Source of the DNA: Steinernema hermaphroditum
Taxonomy: Eukaryota > Nematoda > Chromadorea > Rhabditida > Steinernematidae
Length of the DNA: 64,000 nt
Assembly: GCA_030435675.1 (NCBI GenBank)
Contig: CM059621.1
Location: forward strand, 6,324,001 to 6,388,000
Direction of reading: 5' to 3'
Shown here: positions 44,147-56,560 of the stretch, in pieces
How positions within the stretch are numbered: the stretch's first letter is position 1
Layout of the letters: the number at the start of each line of letters is the position of its first letter
The notes under the pieces: model-generated
The model's database searches: none
What the model saw: the letters and a program-made list of their open reading frames with translations, nothing else
What the model was told of the DNA's origin: nothing
Translations under genes and position numbers: made by a program

Positions 44147-45154
44147 TCAGCATTGCCGGGGCTTCACAATGACTGCAATAGGTTTGATCTTGTCCGGATT
44201 CGTCCCAAGCTTGCGCAGTACAGATGTCCGGAAACGGCTAAAAAGGTTTACGGGGCTCTAGAGTCGATAGCTCACCTGTTAAATGCAAAATGTATCACCG
44301 GATTGAAGACGCCTAGAAGAACTTGCTTCACGTGGGATAGAACGCCGTAACTCGCAGTTCCTCGCTCGATCAGATTCCCATAGTGCGATATTACAATGAC
44401 CGTTGTGTAGGAGAGAAATACGAAAATCGACTGGAGGAGGACAGCTCCTTCCATGGGCGCCAGAATCCTCTTACCGCCCGCCTTCCGTCTGCGGAACATA
44501 ATGAAGACAGCAATGGCCACATATAAAACGAAAGTTAGGGCAATACACGAGGAGTAGACGACACAGAGAAAAGTGTCGAAGGACGACGCTCGTTTCGTGG
44601 TCATCACAGCGTAGTCCAGCGAGAAAATCGTGGTCACCGCGACTCCACACTGGAGAACGCCTTGGCTCGTGGCGACGATGAGAATCACGACCATCAGAGC
44701 CGTGAAGTACTTGGACGGAAGAGGGCGTAGACGAGAGATCGTTGCAAATCGGTTGACCGCCAGCAGGACTGTCAGCAGAAACATTGCCGTTTTTGAGGAT
44801 GCGGCGATGCTAGTCAGCAGCTAGAAACGTTTCTTTTTTTTCGATCTGGAATTTTAGAGCTTACCGTCTCAAAGAAATCGTCGAAGGTCGTGTCGAACAA
44901 CGTGAAGAGTCCACAGACGAAGGATACAGTCTGGTAGACGCTCTCTGCAACCGCCAGAAGGGCCATTATTCTGAAGCACGTCCTCTTCCTGAAGAAAACG
45001 TGGACCAAGAAGGTCTTCAGATATATAAAATGATCGGAATAAGTTGATCGAGTACCTGAGCTGTGACCAGATTGAGAAATATGGAAAGCAGAGATACTGT
45101 AACGAAGGCCGCGCCCATTGGGAACCTGTAGGGGTTTACGGTATGGTTGGTCAT
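44147..45154 (-). CDS. Nematode serpentine chemoreceptor, four exons
   Basis: Exons in order 45154-45056, 45014-44865, 44820-44276 and 44237-44147 give 294 residues. Start ATG at 45154 (MTNHTVNPYRFPMG with an N-glycosylation site), then hydrophobic segments including FVTVSLLSIFLNLVTA, a region FLLTVLLAVNRFATISRL (NRF at the DRY position), LQSIFVFLSYTTVIVISHY, and TM7 LLGVFNPVIHFAFN continuing across the last intron into SRFRTSVLRKLGTNPDKIK. The last short exon is easily missed: unspliced, the frame stops at 44272, but AG|GTGAGC followed by TTTTTAG restores the canonical N-S-x-F-R end. Introns are 38-44 nt. Subfamily uncertain. Confidence 0.8.
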
Positions 45155-46371
45155 TTCAATCTGAGGACGAGGTCACTGAGGAATTGCAGGAGAATTCGGC
45201 AAAATTGTTGCAAGATGGGATAAGAGCATGAATCGTTGCATCCATAGCCAGAAAATCTGAAGAAATGAGTAAAGGAACGTCGTGCCAGGATTGCACAGAA
45301 GTCCACGAGTGTCCCACTGGAAAATGCGGAAACAAGGAAATATTCAGCAGTAGGGAGTCAGTGCTGCGTCCACGAACTGAAATTAACCAGAAGTGCCAAG
45401 ACTGCAGAGGTGCCCTAGATGTATGAAAGCATTCTCTTTCGTATAAGTGACATGCTCCTCTAGGCGCCTACAAAATGGGTTTCTATCGGAGCGTCCTCAG
45501 TGGACGAATCTAAACCGAACGCAATACAGATGGAGCTCAAGTGGCATTCTACATCCATATGTTGGGTGTGGGGATAGACCGGCCCCCTGTACAATGTACA
45601 GTGTGTTGCACCCTATTTCTTTACGATTTTGAGGGAAACTATGTTTTGAGTGAATTTTTTTGTACAGTACGTGAAAGTATAACTCTTCTGCCTATCTTCC
45701 CAAAGTTTCGAAAAATTTCGACCTCTCCTCTCGGAAATAGAGGGTAATCATTCTGAAGTGTCTAATTGCAACCGTTTCAGAATGATAGGGGCCAGACTAA
45801 GGTAAACTTTTAAATAATCTTGAATTCACATTTGATCTTGACTTAACCATTAACCAACGGATGAAAGTGCATGCTTAATATAGTCTGCTGGTTTTTAGTG
45901 TATATCAAAAGGCAATATTTGAGACAGTCGACAGTGAGACAAAATTCATTTTTATTTCGAATGAGTACTGGGTGTCTAGCAGCATACAAATGACTTTCGG
46001 AGTGATCTACATTTGGAGACGGTTCAGATCAGCTGTTGTACAGCGTCTCTAGAAAACTGCTGTCCGCAATAAAACAGCGCTAGCTTGTAAAAAAAACTAA
46101 ACTGTATTCTCCTGGTAAAAGTCAAAAAACTGCCTAAAAGGCGTTACAGTATGTTTTCGAGAAAACCTGGAAAGAATTTGAATTGCCGCTGTCGAACACG
46201 AACGCATTCTTGGAATCGAGAGACTATCAAACAGAATTTTTTTATGACTCACGGCCACCGTTGCCCTTTCTATGGCGCCACATTCTCCGCCGTTGACGGA
46301 AACGTTTTGTCTGGTATTCGTCCCATGAAGTTCTTTAAAACGCCGGCACCCCAAACAAAGCATCATTAACC
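45155..46371. other. Intergenic
   Basis: No gene is supportable. Weak ORFs near 45.5 kb lack ATG context and introns. The last 100 bp precede the small secreted peptide gene. Confidence 0.4.
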
Positions 46372-46612
46372 ATGAACTTCTTCTTCGTTATTTTCGGAAT
46401 CGTCCTTTTCGGCTGCTCTTTGTCGACAGCAGGTATCTCCAACACCTCGACTTCGCTTCCATTTTTTAGACACAACCAACACGAACGGATTTGTTGGAGA
46501 AATAAGCGCGGCTGTCGAGGATGTAGGTGGCCGCATTCCGGAGCACTTCGCCGAACACAAGATCCAGAAGCGCTATCGCGGCAAGGACATCAACCCTTAC
46601 TATCAAATATGA
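46372..46612 (+). CDS. Small secreted peptide precursor (67 aa), neuropeptide-like
   Basis: Two exons, 46372-46432 and 46470-46612, with a 37-nt intron (GTATCT...TTTTTTAG). Exon 1 is a complete signal peptide (MNFFFVIFGIVLFGCSLSTA). Exon 2 encodes DTTNTNGFVGEISAAVEDVG and then GRIPEHFAEHKIQKR, a dibasic cleavage site, followed by the short peptide YRGKDINPYYQI at the C-terminus. AATAAA follows at about 46.64 kb. The layout (signal, spacer, KR, short terminal peptide) is that of a neuropeptide or hormone precursor. An antimicrobial or cuticle peptide is also possible. No known family was recognised. A continuous frame through the intron also exists but loses this organisation. Confidence 0.6.
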
Positions 46613-48804
46613 TTGCGCGTGTTTCGCTTCGCAATTCGCAATAAATAACAAATGAATCAGAGGAAGTGACCATTGAAAGTCGATTTCAATTACGTATTGG
46701 CTTTCTGACTTGGACGTTAATCGAATTGGAGCACCTTTGTGTTGATTGTATGACGCAGGGCAGGATAATGTTGAAATAATGAATGGGTGAACAAAGATTG
46801 TGTTGAAAGAACGAGAATTTGGGTCCACAATGGACCTTCTTGGATTTTGCCTGGCCGGCATGACTTCCACTAGCCCCACTCGATCTGCTACAGAAAAACG
46901 CCGATTTGTTTTGGTTATTGAGACGTTTGAATAACTGAAATATTGCTGACTGAACTGTGTGATGAACTGAAAGTAGGTAACCTAATCGCAATTAGCTATC
47001 AATGAATACCTTTTCCGGACCCAGCGAAGTTTTTTACAATAAAACAATTCAGAATTTGTTATTTAAATAACTATTTTAAACATGTTTTAGTCAACACAAA
47101 CAATGGTGAACAACAAGGAAAAAAATATCGACAAGAAGCAACAATTTTTTTTGTAAAAATGGGAAAACGATTTTAAAGTTCTACAATTTGTGCAAACCCG
47201 TTTAGAGTAATAAAAATCAAATCATTAATTTTCGAGGTCACCTTCAACTGCTTAACCGTTCAGCGTTGACGTAGTGAACAAATGATTTTGCACGTATACA
47301 CCATTGAAAGTCAGCCGTTTAGACTATTCCCACATCCCGGAAATTCGCTGAAAATTAAATTAAGAAATGTACGTGCCCCTGGAAGTGTACGTGTCCCTGA
47401 AGGACTGCACCTGGACGTGGAGTGACGTCTACTGTGCATCTAATACATAACATAATTATTTGTGAACCGACCCTTTTGTGTACAGGAGTAAACAACCGGA
47501 AAAATTCCCAAAATGTGACAGCGTACAAGTAGATAATGCTTGATTGATTCGAGTGAAAACAAAAGAACTTCAACTTGTAGAATCCGGGCAAATGTCACAA
47601 TCATATGTTGCGACTTGTGGAATATATTCGAAAATCGGGGTGTTCATCTTTCCCCAGAAAGCGACCCTCATCATATGCCAACCGTTCCGCAGATCTCCCA
47701 TTCAAAATCACAACTACGCAAATTGAGTCCAAAAAGTACTCACTCCCCGCCACCCTAATATGCATGCACATCGTCTTTTGTCTGTGGCGCCCATGTCGCG
47801 ACAACAAAGACGGCCATTATTTTGCGTCGAAAGCGTCCCCGTGCGTCCCCCGTTTTGACAAACTTTCTCATCATTGACGTGATGCGCCACGAAGAAAAAG
47901 GGCGCCGTTAATCGTTTTTCCCATTGCGCGCATCACAAAAGGCGCAATTAAACGCCGTAAAAAGGAGTACCGTAGTTGCTTTCTTTGATCTGCATTCAAG
48001 GTTGGTCGTGTAATGGCGCTGTTGACAGGTGTTTGCGACATGCGGACATGTGTGCGCGAAGTCAGGCGGAACAGCGACCCGTTATTAGCGGAATCAAGGA
48101 CAATGCGCATCCTGGATTTAAAGACATTACATAAACAACGTAATTACAGAACCAGGAAGAATGACTACAGTCTACTACGGGACTGCATGTCCAAAGCATG
48201 GTCAGTGAGCCACAATGATTGATCATACTTTCTGATAGGCCTACGGCAGACTGAATAGAGATGCTTTAAACTGAACCTTAAGAAACGTTTCTAGGGCTAC
48301 ACAACTTGAGACGACCTTGAGAATTGGATTTTTCTAATGTTAGGGCTTTGACGACGGCGCTGTGTTTGAATTTGGCTTTTAGATACGCCTGGACACCAGC
48401 TGATCAGTTATGATGACGACTGATCAAGAATTTCGGATAATATTGGTACTAAACACCCACGGGTATCTAGAAAATCGCACAGTGAGCCAAGCATGGAAGT
48501 GAGCTGAGTTTATCCAATCTAAGTTTCCTGGATATAAGTCAATTCCAGATTCGCCAAGCCAAGCCAATACAAGCCATATCACCGTGCCTGGACATGTTTC
48601 GGAACTGCGGAAGTTGGCGCTCAGCTGGATTTTAAGATCCACAACGAAGGTGCCAGTTTTTGACAACAAACGTTTGGAGAGAGTAACCAAAATCTCGTCA
48701 CCCTCAACCCGAAAGTTATACTCTTTTGTCAAGTAACTTATAAGATCCTTTATGTTTTCCCTTTATGGTTCCTTGGACAAAAAAATTGCACCCAAAAAAG
48801 GAAT
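46613..48804. other. Intergenic
   Basis: No complete gene. On the minus strand 48424-48732 there is an open frame with DEILVTLSKRLLSKTGTFVV that faintly recalls the N-terminal beta domain of M1 aminopeptidases. It is too short and isolated to call. Confidence 0.4.
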
Positions 48805-49011
48805 TCAAGAACACGAGGCTACGTGCACGATGTTACAAAAAAACCAAGTTCCGACCAAGCAGGAGTAGAAGGGCGACTTGTAGCGCTGGTCGCAGGACTC
48901 GATGAGCGTCCGTTTGCTGCTGATCTCGAGCACCGCGGCGACGATGTCCTCGCGGGTGATCCTGTCCCTCAGGAAGAGCTTCTGCAGCACGAGGGGTTGT
49001 CCAGGAGTACG
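48805..49011 (-). CDS. Orphan last-type exon, unrecognised
   Basis: A GC-rich coding-like stretch follows a strong minus-strand acceptor (ATTTTTACTTTAG). It reads RTPGQPLVLQKLFLRDRITR, EDIVAAVLEISSKRTL and ESCDQRYKSPFYSCLVG before a stop at 48805. Codon bias differs from the surrounding AT-rich DNA. A related motif, VTQAVFRRDNISTKVTVAQV, follows a CTTCCTCAG acceptor at 49535, and VSTSMLFFREEL follows a TTCCTCCAG acceptor near 49.95 kb, same strand. They may be exons of one gene, but I could not join them in frame with confidence. Family unknown. Confidence 0.4.
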   Translation of the reverse strand, partial: RTPGQPLVLQKLFLRDRITREDIVAAVLEISSKRTLIESCDQRYKSPFYSCLVGTWFFCNIVHVASCS

Positions 49012-49535
49012 CTAAAGTAAAAATTCTTTGGGCTCATGCTTATAGATTTGATTTTAAGTGAGCCCAAAAGGCGAGCTCTATAGTCTTGGCTGCTTTGCTT
49101 ACTATATGAAGCAGGAATTAGTGGGTCCTTTTAATTACTGAGTCTTCAGAGCCGTTCTTTATTGATGATTTCACTTCTTCACCATTTAATTTCAGGTCCT
49201 CGGCCGATTTTGGAATGACGGTTCTGTTAGGTAACGTTGTACACGATTCATCACTCGACTAATCACCTAAGATATTTAATAAAAATGGGCGTTTCTGTCT
49301 TTTTACATTATGCCGACGCCACATTATCCGACGGTGCATTTAGCCCTGATATTTTCACTTTCATATTTTCACTTTTCTTGTTCCATACATTTTTCGTTAC
49401 TAGTCCCCTCTTCTTCCCATTCATGCATTCACAGCTGAGCCCCCTCCCCTATTTGTGTCATTTTAGGGGCTCGACAACTTGGGCCACAGTGACCTTCGTG
49501 GAAATGTTGTCCCGGCGGAAGACGGCTTGCGTCAC

Positions 49536-52500
49536 CTGAGGAAGCCGACGGGAGTCATGCAGCGCGACAAGTGGATTTAGGGGCGATGTTTGTGGAAGAG
49601 ATAATGGGATGACCGCGGAGCGCTTTGAAGTGCCGGAAGGCGAGGCGCTGGTCAATACGGCGCGGATTACGAGTGATTTGTCGCGGGGAGCGAAAACAGG
49701 TGTTCCTGGAGAGGAAGCGCCGCTTTGTGACCTTTTGCACTCGAGTGCGCACGCTGGGAACGAGGTGCTAACAGCTGCCGGCGGCTGCGAGGAGATATGC
49801 GTGATGTATGGATGACAGCGGATATGAAATTTGGAAAGGATCGTAAATTGTGAGATGTCGGCAACTTTGAAATCTCAAAGAATACAGTATTGTGGGTATG
49901 AGGGAAAGGTCAGGGTACGTACAGCTCCTCACGGAAGAAGAGCATCGAAGTTGACACCTGGAGGAATGCGAAGAAGGAAAGATTGCCAAAACGTAGTACA
50001 TGTCACGGTGAGCACCTCCTAGATTCATGGTATTTGCTTCTGTGAGCAAATGCATTACGCTATGGTCATTTGACTCTACCTCTGGACTAAGCGTTCACGG
50101 CGTTCAATCTTCATTGTATAAATGGTCGAGCCGTTCGTTCGCTTTTACAGAAATGAGTTAAGTGAGCGCTTGTTCTGGCACAGTGATCACTCCGGCATCC
50201 AATAGCCCTGAATGTGAGACGCTACCAATTAACTAAATGGGTTACACGGCCATTGTTTCTTCATCTGTTCACCACTTTTAATCGGACCACAGACGGCAAA
50301 TGCTATAAAAGTCACATTCCAACATAACCACATAAAATCGCACATTACACATCCTTCAAGTCCTCCTGGTGTTCTCATTCGAACGCATCTAGCCGACCCT
50401 TTAATCGTTTCAAAAAAAGACAATAGAAAGGATTTCCGGAACGTTATGAGATGTGAGAGTTAACCAACTGACGGTAGTGCTGTAAAGGTAGACCTGATCA
50501 TAAGCAGATCATTCAGTGAGCTTCATTTTCATCGGTGGGAAACGGGTGTCTTTCATTACATTGCACGATTAAAGAGAAACTCGGTAAACAGTAGGATGAA
50601 GTGTCTATTTTCCTATGTCCTATGCACCAAAACACTATGTGTCCTTAGAGCGTCGGCAACCTTCAGGATCACTTCTCACGTAGCCGAATTCCTGTCGTCG
50701 GACATTTTGTTGTCAGTGGTGGAGGGACTACGGTCTGTGCGCCTTCTGAGGACACCATAATCTGCGAAGACGCAACTTCCGGCCTAACTTTGAAGCTGAT
50801 GCGAGTTATGAAGTCGCCCCTGTGCCACAAGTACCCCGAGAAGTAGAAGGTCCGTCGCTATTAGCGGAGTTTCGCCGATTTGCAGATGCCCCGTGAAGTA
50901 CGCCGCCACTGACCGGTTCGACATCGACGCCGCTCGGTCCCTCGCTCGCTCTCTAAGCGTGCGGTTGGTCTGATGACAAAGCCTGTGGCATCGGCTTGCA
51001 GAGGGAATTGGACCACGGACAAGTGGGACAGGTTGGTTGTTTGTTTACAGTACGAAGCTGCTCTAAATTGTCGCGAAGGCCAGCCTTCAAACGACAATCT
51101 TCCATGGTTTACCTTCTCGAAAATCCCGTCGATAATACTGTATTCGATGTTCAAACAACGACAGTGAAGCTGTACAGTATGCCTGTCATTATCTGCCGTT
51201 ATGTTTCGTTTTCACTTTTCGTCGCGGTAGCTATTCTCTACCTGCGGTTGGTCCCCCTTTCGACACCCCCTCACCTCCCCTCTCAAGTGCCCAACCGATC
51301 TTCTTCCCACTGATCACCGTCCCGTCGGCCCCACCCTCAACCCACAGCGATTGTATTCATTTCAAACGCCTTTGTCCTCCGACGCTTTACCGCACAAAAC
51401 ACTCATTGTCGGGCCATTGATAACGCTCGATGGACGTCCGCCGCGGCGATATCCGACACCGCCGACAGTTATCTGTGCGACACAAAAGCGACGAAATCCG
51501 AGCGGTGCGCGTGTTTGTGGCGACAAGAAGTGCACTTGAGAGGAGTTTTGAAACGCAAGACGCCGCCGAGGACAAAGGTGGGAGCGGGAGACAAAGACGC
51601 CAGCGGCTGGCAATTATTTTGGGCGCGCGGACGCGGATGACAAGCGTGAAGAGGCGCTGAAAGTGACAAAGGGTTACGCATAACGGAAATTGGCTTTGAC
51701 ATTGGCGGAGGTCGGCGCGCCAGACGCACAATAGCGCCGACAAGTGATGTCGCAATTGTCTTTTTTGAATGCGTCCACTGAGGGGTACTGTAGGTGGTAA
51801 AGTGGAAATTGGGTGAGCAGATGGGACATCGAGCGGAAAATTTCGAAATGGCGTGTCTTGTGACTTTCTGGGTCTTTGATGGGTCTTTGATCAAGAGTTC
51901 CGGGGTTAGTGGAGAGAAGATTTCGTTCCCTCTGGATGATTGATTTCTCAAAGAAACCAATAGAGATAGTGTATGTGCCAGTGACTGTAAGTCGGTTTAC
52001 GGTAGCTTCTGGGGAGATGAGTTACGAGGCCACTGAACATTTCGAAATGCCAAGTGGTTCTTTCTGTTTCATTTTTAACGATGAAATTGCTCTGTGTAGG
52101 ATCCATTCAGCATTTTCCATGGGTCGATGATTGTCCTGGCTGGTTTAAGCACATCATCGTGGGTGATCTAGCACTGTATACATTGGAAGCTTGATCAAAA
52201 ACGGTCGAAAACTGTGTCGCGGAACTCTGAATCTTCGCCGTTACGTCAGAAATCACAACTTTTTGTACCTGATGTCTAAAGGTATCGACTTATTACGTGG
52301 AGCATTGCTACGTCAGGGTACAACGACGTGGATCGTACAGTCTTTTTTGGCAGATTTGTACTGAGCCTCAGGAATTGTAACTTGGATAAAGCGGAGCTCT
52401 AATGTGCTTTCGAGTTAATTCAACATTGGTGATTCGGATTTTTCGGGTTGCTGTTTAAATTTTGGGATAACTCGAATCACTCCTCCGTGTCAGGCGACCC

Positions 52501-55357
52501 AATGCCATCTCGTTCTCCGACGACCAATTCCCAGTCACTTCCAAATCCAGGGGAACTCTTTTCATTGCGTCAAGAAGTCACAATTCCGATTGTACCTGAT
52601 TCCCCGAGATAGGTTGTAGTCGGATTTCCACGTCGCGCTACAATCCGGAAACGCAGAGGTCCACTCATGTGTTTATTGGTCTACACAATGTCCCATTGTC
52701 CCGCCACAACAAACGATGCCGTCATTGGCCATTGGCCGTCGGACAATTCGAGAACACTTGAAAACAGCCTACGGCTGGCGCTCGTAAATTTAAATTTACC
52801 GTCAAAACACCAGTCTTGTACCGCACTGACGACATGAACTACATTTCCTAATGGTCTGTTTGTTTTTCGACTCGTATTTCTATTTTAAATGTTTGTTGAA
52901 AATAAGGACGGCGCACTTTAATTTACTAATGGAAAGCGCAACACTGGTTGTGTTCGTGGAACTACTACGTCAAATCGAGGTCGTACAACAAACATCTTTT
53001 GGTGTGCACTTGGCGTGGTGTGGGTGTGGAGGCGTGCACAATAAAAAACTGAACTTTTCATAGATGAAGGAAGCCAAGACATCAAGCGTGCGCTATATAG
53101 AGAGCAGTTCTATGGAACGATCTAACGAAGATGAATGGAAGCTCTCCATGGAGAACAGTGCGACTAGATTAGAAGCACACAGCGGACCTTTAATGGAATG
53201 AGTCCCATATCTACTTGTTGGAAATAGATCAAAAGTGTGTATGGAACTAAACATGCTTGTCAAAATCGGTGTTGTCTCTGTAGGTTGATGGCTGTGAGGT
53301 ATATTGTCGAAAACGATCGGTATCTTTTCCACGTTTTCGAAACAGTTTTAAAATTTGCTGATGTGATATTTGCCTCACTGCTAACTCCTTTTCCCAACGA
53401 GGAGATAATCACGGAGGCGACAGCGATGGCCGTTCCTGAAGGCAGTGATGACCGGGGACCACATTGTTCGAGCGTTGCCGACCTTTAGCGGCTCGAGGAG
53501 GCGGAAAAGCGCTGCTTGAGGGTTCTCATAATTTCTCGGAGCATTTGAATTTCCGCTTCCCTTTTTTGGCCCTTAGAGTGCCGATTTTATGCCAATAAAA
53601 AAGCTCAAAAAGATTTTGGTGGATGTTGTGTGGATCTTCTGGATGTTGTGTGGATCTTGGCCATCAATTGTGATCGGTTTCGGCTACGCTATAAATAGCA
53701 TGTGAAAAAGTGTGATACGTTCTTCCTGCGTCCAAGATAAGCTGCTTAGAAATACCACGACAGTATGACGGGTTTAAAAAGTTTCATAGAGTTCGGAAAG
53801 AGACGTCTGCCCATGAGTCTTGGCATATTACCGGCGGATGCCTGAGTGTCCGTGCTTTCCCGGCCTTTCTACGATGTTCCAAAAACGATCATCAGAAGGC
53901 TTCTTTAAACTTTTCTTCTGACCTCTTCCTTCCCTATAAAATTGGTGGTTTGTCACTGTCTCCACCAAAAATCTGAGGTGCAACTAGTCTTGCACTATAT
54001 TCCAGAACTCCGTTATTTTCACTTCACTATATCAGAGTCCAATAAACAGATGGTGCAGGACGTGGGCACTACGTCTTGCTTTGCAGAAATTTTATGTTTT
54101 TAAATTTAAATTAGAATCGAAATCGAATACACATCAACATCCATTTTCTATTTTTGCTCCATACGGCGACGAACCCATTCTTTACTTCCCTGAAAAATCG
54201 CCATTTGGATGTTTTCCCACAGTATTTCAAAAAACAACTGGGACAGCACAAGGGCAATACATTTGATAACAAATTATATCAATCTCAATATCCGACAAAG
54301 TGGCTGTCTACATTTTTTGCACAAAAGTTGAAGGTGGTTGCGTAAAAAACATACAAACTACGTTCACTTTTACAAATAAATACACTCACCACTACATAGT
54401 AAATTGCATACACTGCGTAAACGAGTGCATGTTTAGGTGAGAATCGACACAACAATGACAAATAAGTACAAGCAATAGGTCTATATTTACAAGAACTGAT
54501 CATAGTGAAATGAATTTTATAATAAATAATACAAAATTCGAAAAATAAAAAAATTTAAATTTGTAGTAAGTTAAAAATTGATGCTGGACCTGTTTATTAA
54601 CCTCGTCATGACGATTTTTTGGTTCTTTTTTTCGTTTTCCGGCCGTTCTCGCCTTTGTATGCCTTCGAAAATGACTTCGTTGACTCCTGTCTAAAGTTTT
54701 CGAGGAGCGGACGGTTTCAGACAACCCACTGAGGATCAACACCAACGGGTAACCGATTCCGTATGAACCGTGAGCCAGTGAGCCACGTATGTAGATACAC
54801 TTTGCATTTGAGACATGTAGACTTCAAAATCTATTAAGGGCACCTATTAATATCCGGTCGTAGATAACGTCTTGTTATACAGGGTGGCCTAAAAATGATG
54901 TGGTATATTTTCGATGTTCTTTTCGTTTTTCGATGTGCTTTCGATTCAGATAGTCAAAAAGGGTGCATTGGGCTCAGCTCTGTTATATGAAACGAGAACG
55001 CGAGCCTAGTTTGTTCTGTTCAAGGACCAAAATATCGCCGGTTCCAGGCGAGTACATAAAAGACCGAAGAAAAGTTAGGGTATACCAAATTGCAGTCATA
55101 TTGGCTTGGAAGGGAGCTCTCCGTGCTTCAACTGAATCCATTGTACCATACAGTGACACATTACACAGGACGGCAAAAAAAAAAACAACACGTTTATTGT
55201 TAGAGACCTCAGAGCCTCAATGATTACAATTCATCACTTCAATCAGACTCTGACAATATTCATAACTGTGGAACTTCTCGTTTTGTCTATCCAAATCTGA
55301 CGAGCATTCTTGGTTCCTTGCTTTTCAGCAGGTGACTGTTGTGCGAAAGAAGACTTG
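49536..55357. other. Long stretch without a supportable gene
   Basis: GC-richer segments at 49.5-50.0 and 51.2-51.8 kb hold overlapping frames on both strands, none with a splice chain or recognisable domain. A transposon-end-like TATACAGGGTGGCCT lies at 54876. The rest is AT-rich and shows nothing. Confidence 0.4.
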
Positions 55358-55545
55358 TCAGAGGGACGTCATCGATGTATTCTGTCGCCTTCTGAGCCTA
55401 TAACGCTGTTCGTAGTGTGGCCCTGTTGGGATAGACTTACCAGATTGGCGGCTTTGAAAGCGACGTTGCTGAAGGGCACAAAAATCGGGAACCCTACCAC
55501 AAAGCTTACGAGCAGGCTGAATAGGATGAGGTATCGAGCGAACAT
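55358..55545 (-). CDS. Possible small secreted peptide (50 aa)
   Basis: Exon 1 (55545-55441) starts with ATG and encodes a clear signal peptide, MFARYLILFSLLVSFVVG, followed by FPIFVPFSNVAFKAANL, ending at a GTAAGT donor. A 35-nt intron ending CGAACAG leads to exon 2 (55405-55358), which encodes RYRLRRRQNTSMTSL and a stop. The RRR could be a processing site. The signal peptide and donor are convincing. The second exon is only one possible choice and the intron is at the lower size limit. Confidence 0.42.
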
Positions 55546-56200
55546 GGTTAGACGCAGTCAGTGAGGACGTAGAATGGGTTAAATGTGCGATCACATCCTT
55601 AATTTGTGTTATCCACTGCGAGCACTTCTGAGATAATGCCTGTCATTTGCTGGATTCCGAAGATCAGATGAGAAAACTGCTGATTTGGGAACGCTTTTCT
55701 AAGTGCGTTCGTGAGTGGGAAGTCCCACAAGAAGTGAGGTGTGTAGGTTCAACAAGCTCGTTGTGGTATACGTAAAAGACACAAACGTGGCAAAGTGGAA
55801 AAGTGACTTTTTCACGTTTAATCGAACGTACAATTCCTAACGCATGTGGGGGTTGAATTATTCCACTGTTTTTTTTGGCAAAGAATGTTCTTGAGGTGCA
55901 GGTGGTGTTTATACCTTGTGTGGTTTTGCAAATTGTGTTTCAATTATAAAAAGGCCAAACAGAGATAGGGGTAGAAAACACTACAAATAATGGATTGCGT
56001 GACGACCCATGTCTATGTATAAAACATCGTCATTTTCACATTCGGGTTGTAGGTACAACTCGATTCTTTGACGAATCAAGACGTTGTTTTTATAGGCCGT
56101 CTCGTGGCTTTTGACGTTTGTTTGAGCATGGATATGAATTTTTTAAGCAGCGTGATTTGCGTAGCGCTCACAGTGGCAAAGCGGGAGAAGTGGAGTCCCA
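55546..56200. other. Intergenic
   Basis: No gene is visible. Confidence 0.4.
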
Positions 56201-56560
56201 TCATTCGTGCAGCTTGTAGCGGCACGGATTGTAGCGCTTCTTAAGCAGTTCTCTGGTGGCACGGGGGCAGTCGGTCGGCAGTGACGAGCTTCTTGGCAAG
56301 ACGCTGGAACTACGGCTCTCTGGAATTCCAGAGCCAGGGGCTATCATTGGGCCAGCAGCGACAGCCGAAAACGAACGCTCACTCAGCTTATTCGGGGAAC
56401 CTGACCAATCGTCCGATCGACCGGACATAGAGACAGTGGCACCAGTAAAATTGGCATTCTTAAGAATCTCTTTTGGGGTAGTGAATCTCGACGTTAAGCC
56501 ATAGCTGTGCACCTTGCTTAAGATATTATGGCTGACATGGAGAATCGGCTCTACGCCCAT
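56201..56560 (-). CDS. Last exon of an unrecognised gene, twin of the exon at 13.5 kb
   Basis: Minus-strand frame with SGSPNKLSERSFSAVAAGPM, RSSSVLPRSSSLPTDCPRAT and the end RELLKKRYNPCRYKLHE, then stop at 56201-56203. Segment order and spacing match the exon at 13458-13805 (LSERSFS, the Ile/Pro linker, RSS-VLPR-S, then a basic Cys-containing end). Divergence in between is high, with several indels in multiples of three. An ATG at 56560 opens the frame, but the twin lacks one, so a spliced 5' exon is likely. Function unknown. Confidence 0.4.
   Translation of the reverse strand: MGVEPILHVSHNILSKVHSYGLTSRFTTPKEILKNANFTGATVSMSGRSDDWSGSPNKLSERSFSAVAAGPMIAPGSGIPESRSSSVLPRSSSLPTDCPRATRELLKKRYNPCRYKLHE

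Noticed and set aside
48424..48732. Minus-strand frame with DEILVTLSKRLLSKTG, faintly like M1 aminopeptidase N-terminus
   Set aside because: Similarity covers only one beta-strand-like stretch. No active-site motif (HEXXH, GAMEN) appears nearby.
50200..50240. A-box-like TAGTTAATTGGTAGCGTC on the minus strand
   Set aside because: No B box at proper distance and no cloverleaf, so not a tRNA.
51362..51960. Several overlapping open frames of 80-160 codons on both strands
   Set aside because: Frames on opposite strands are mutually exclusive and none has motifs, introns or a start with good context.
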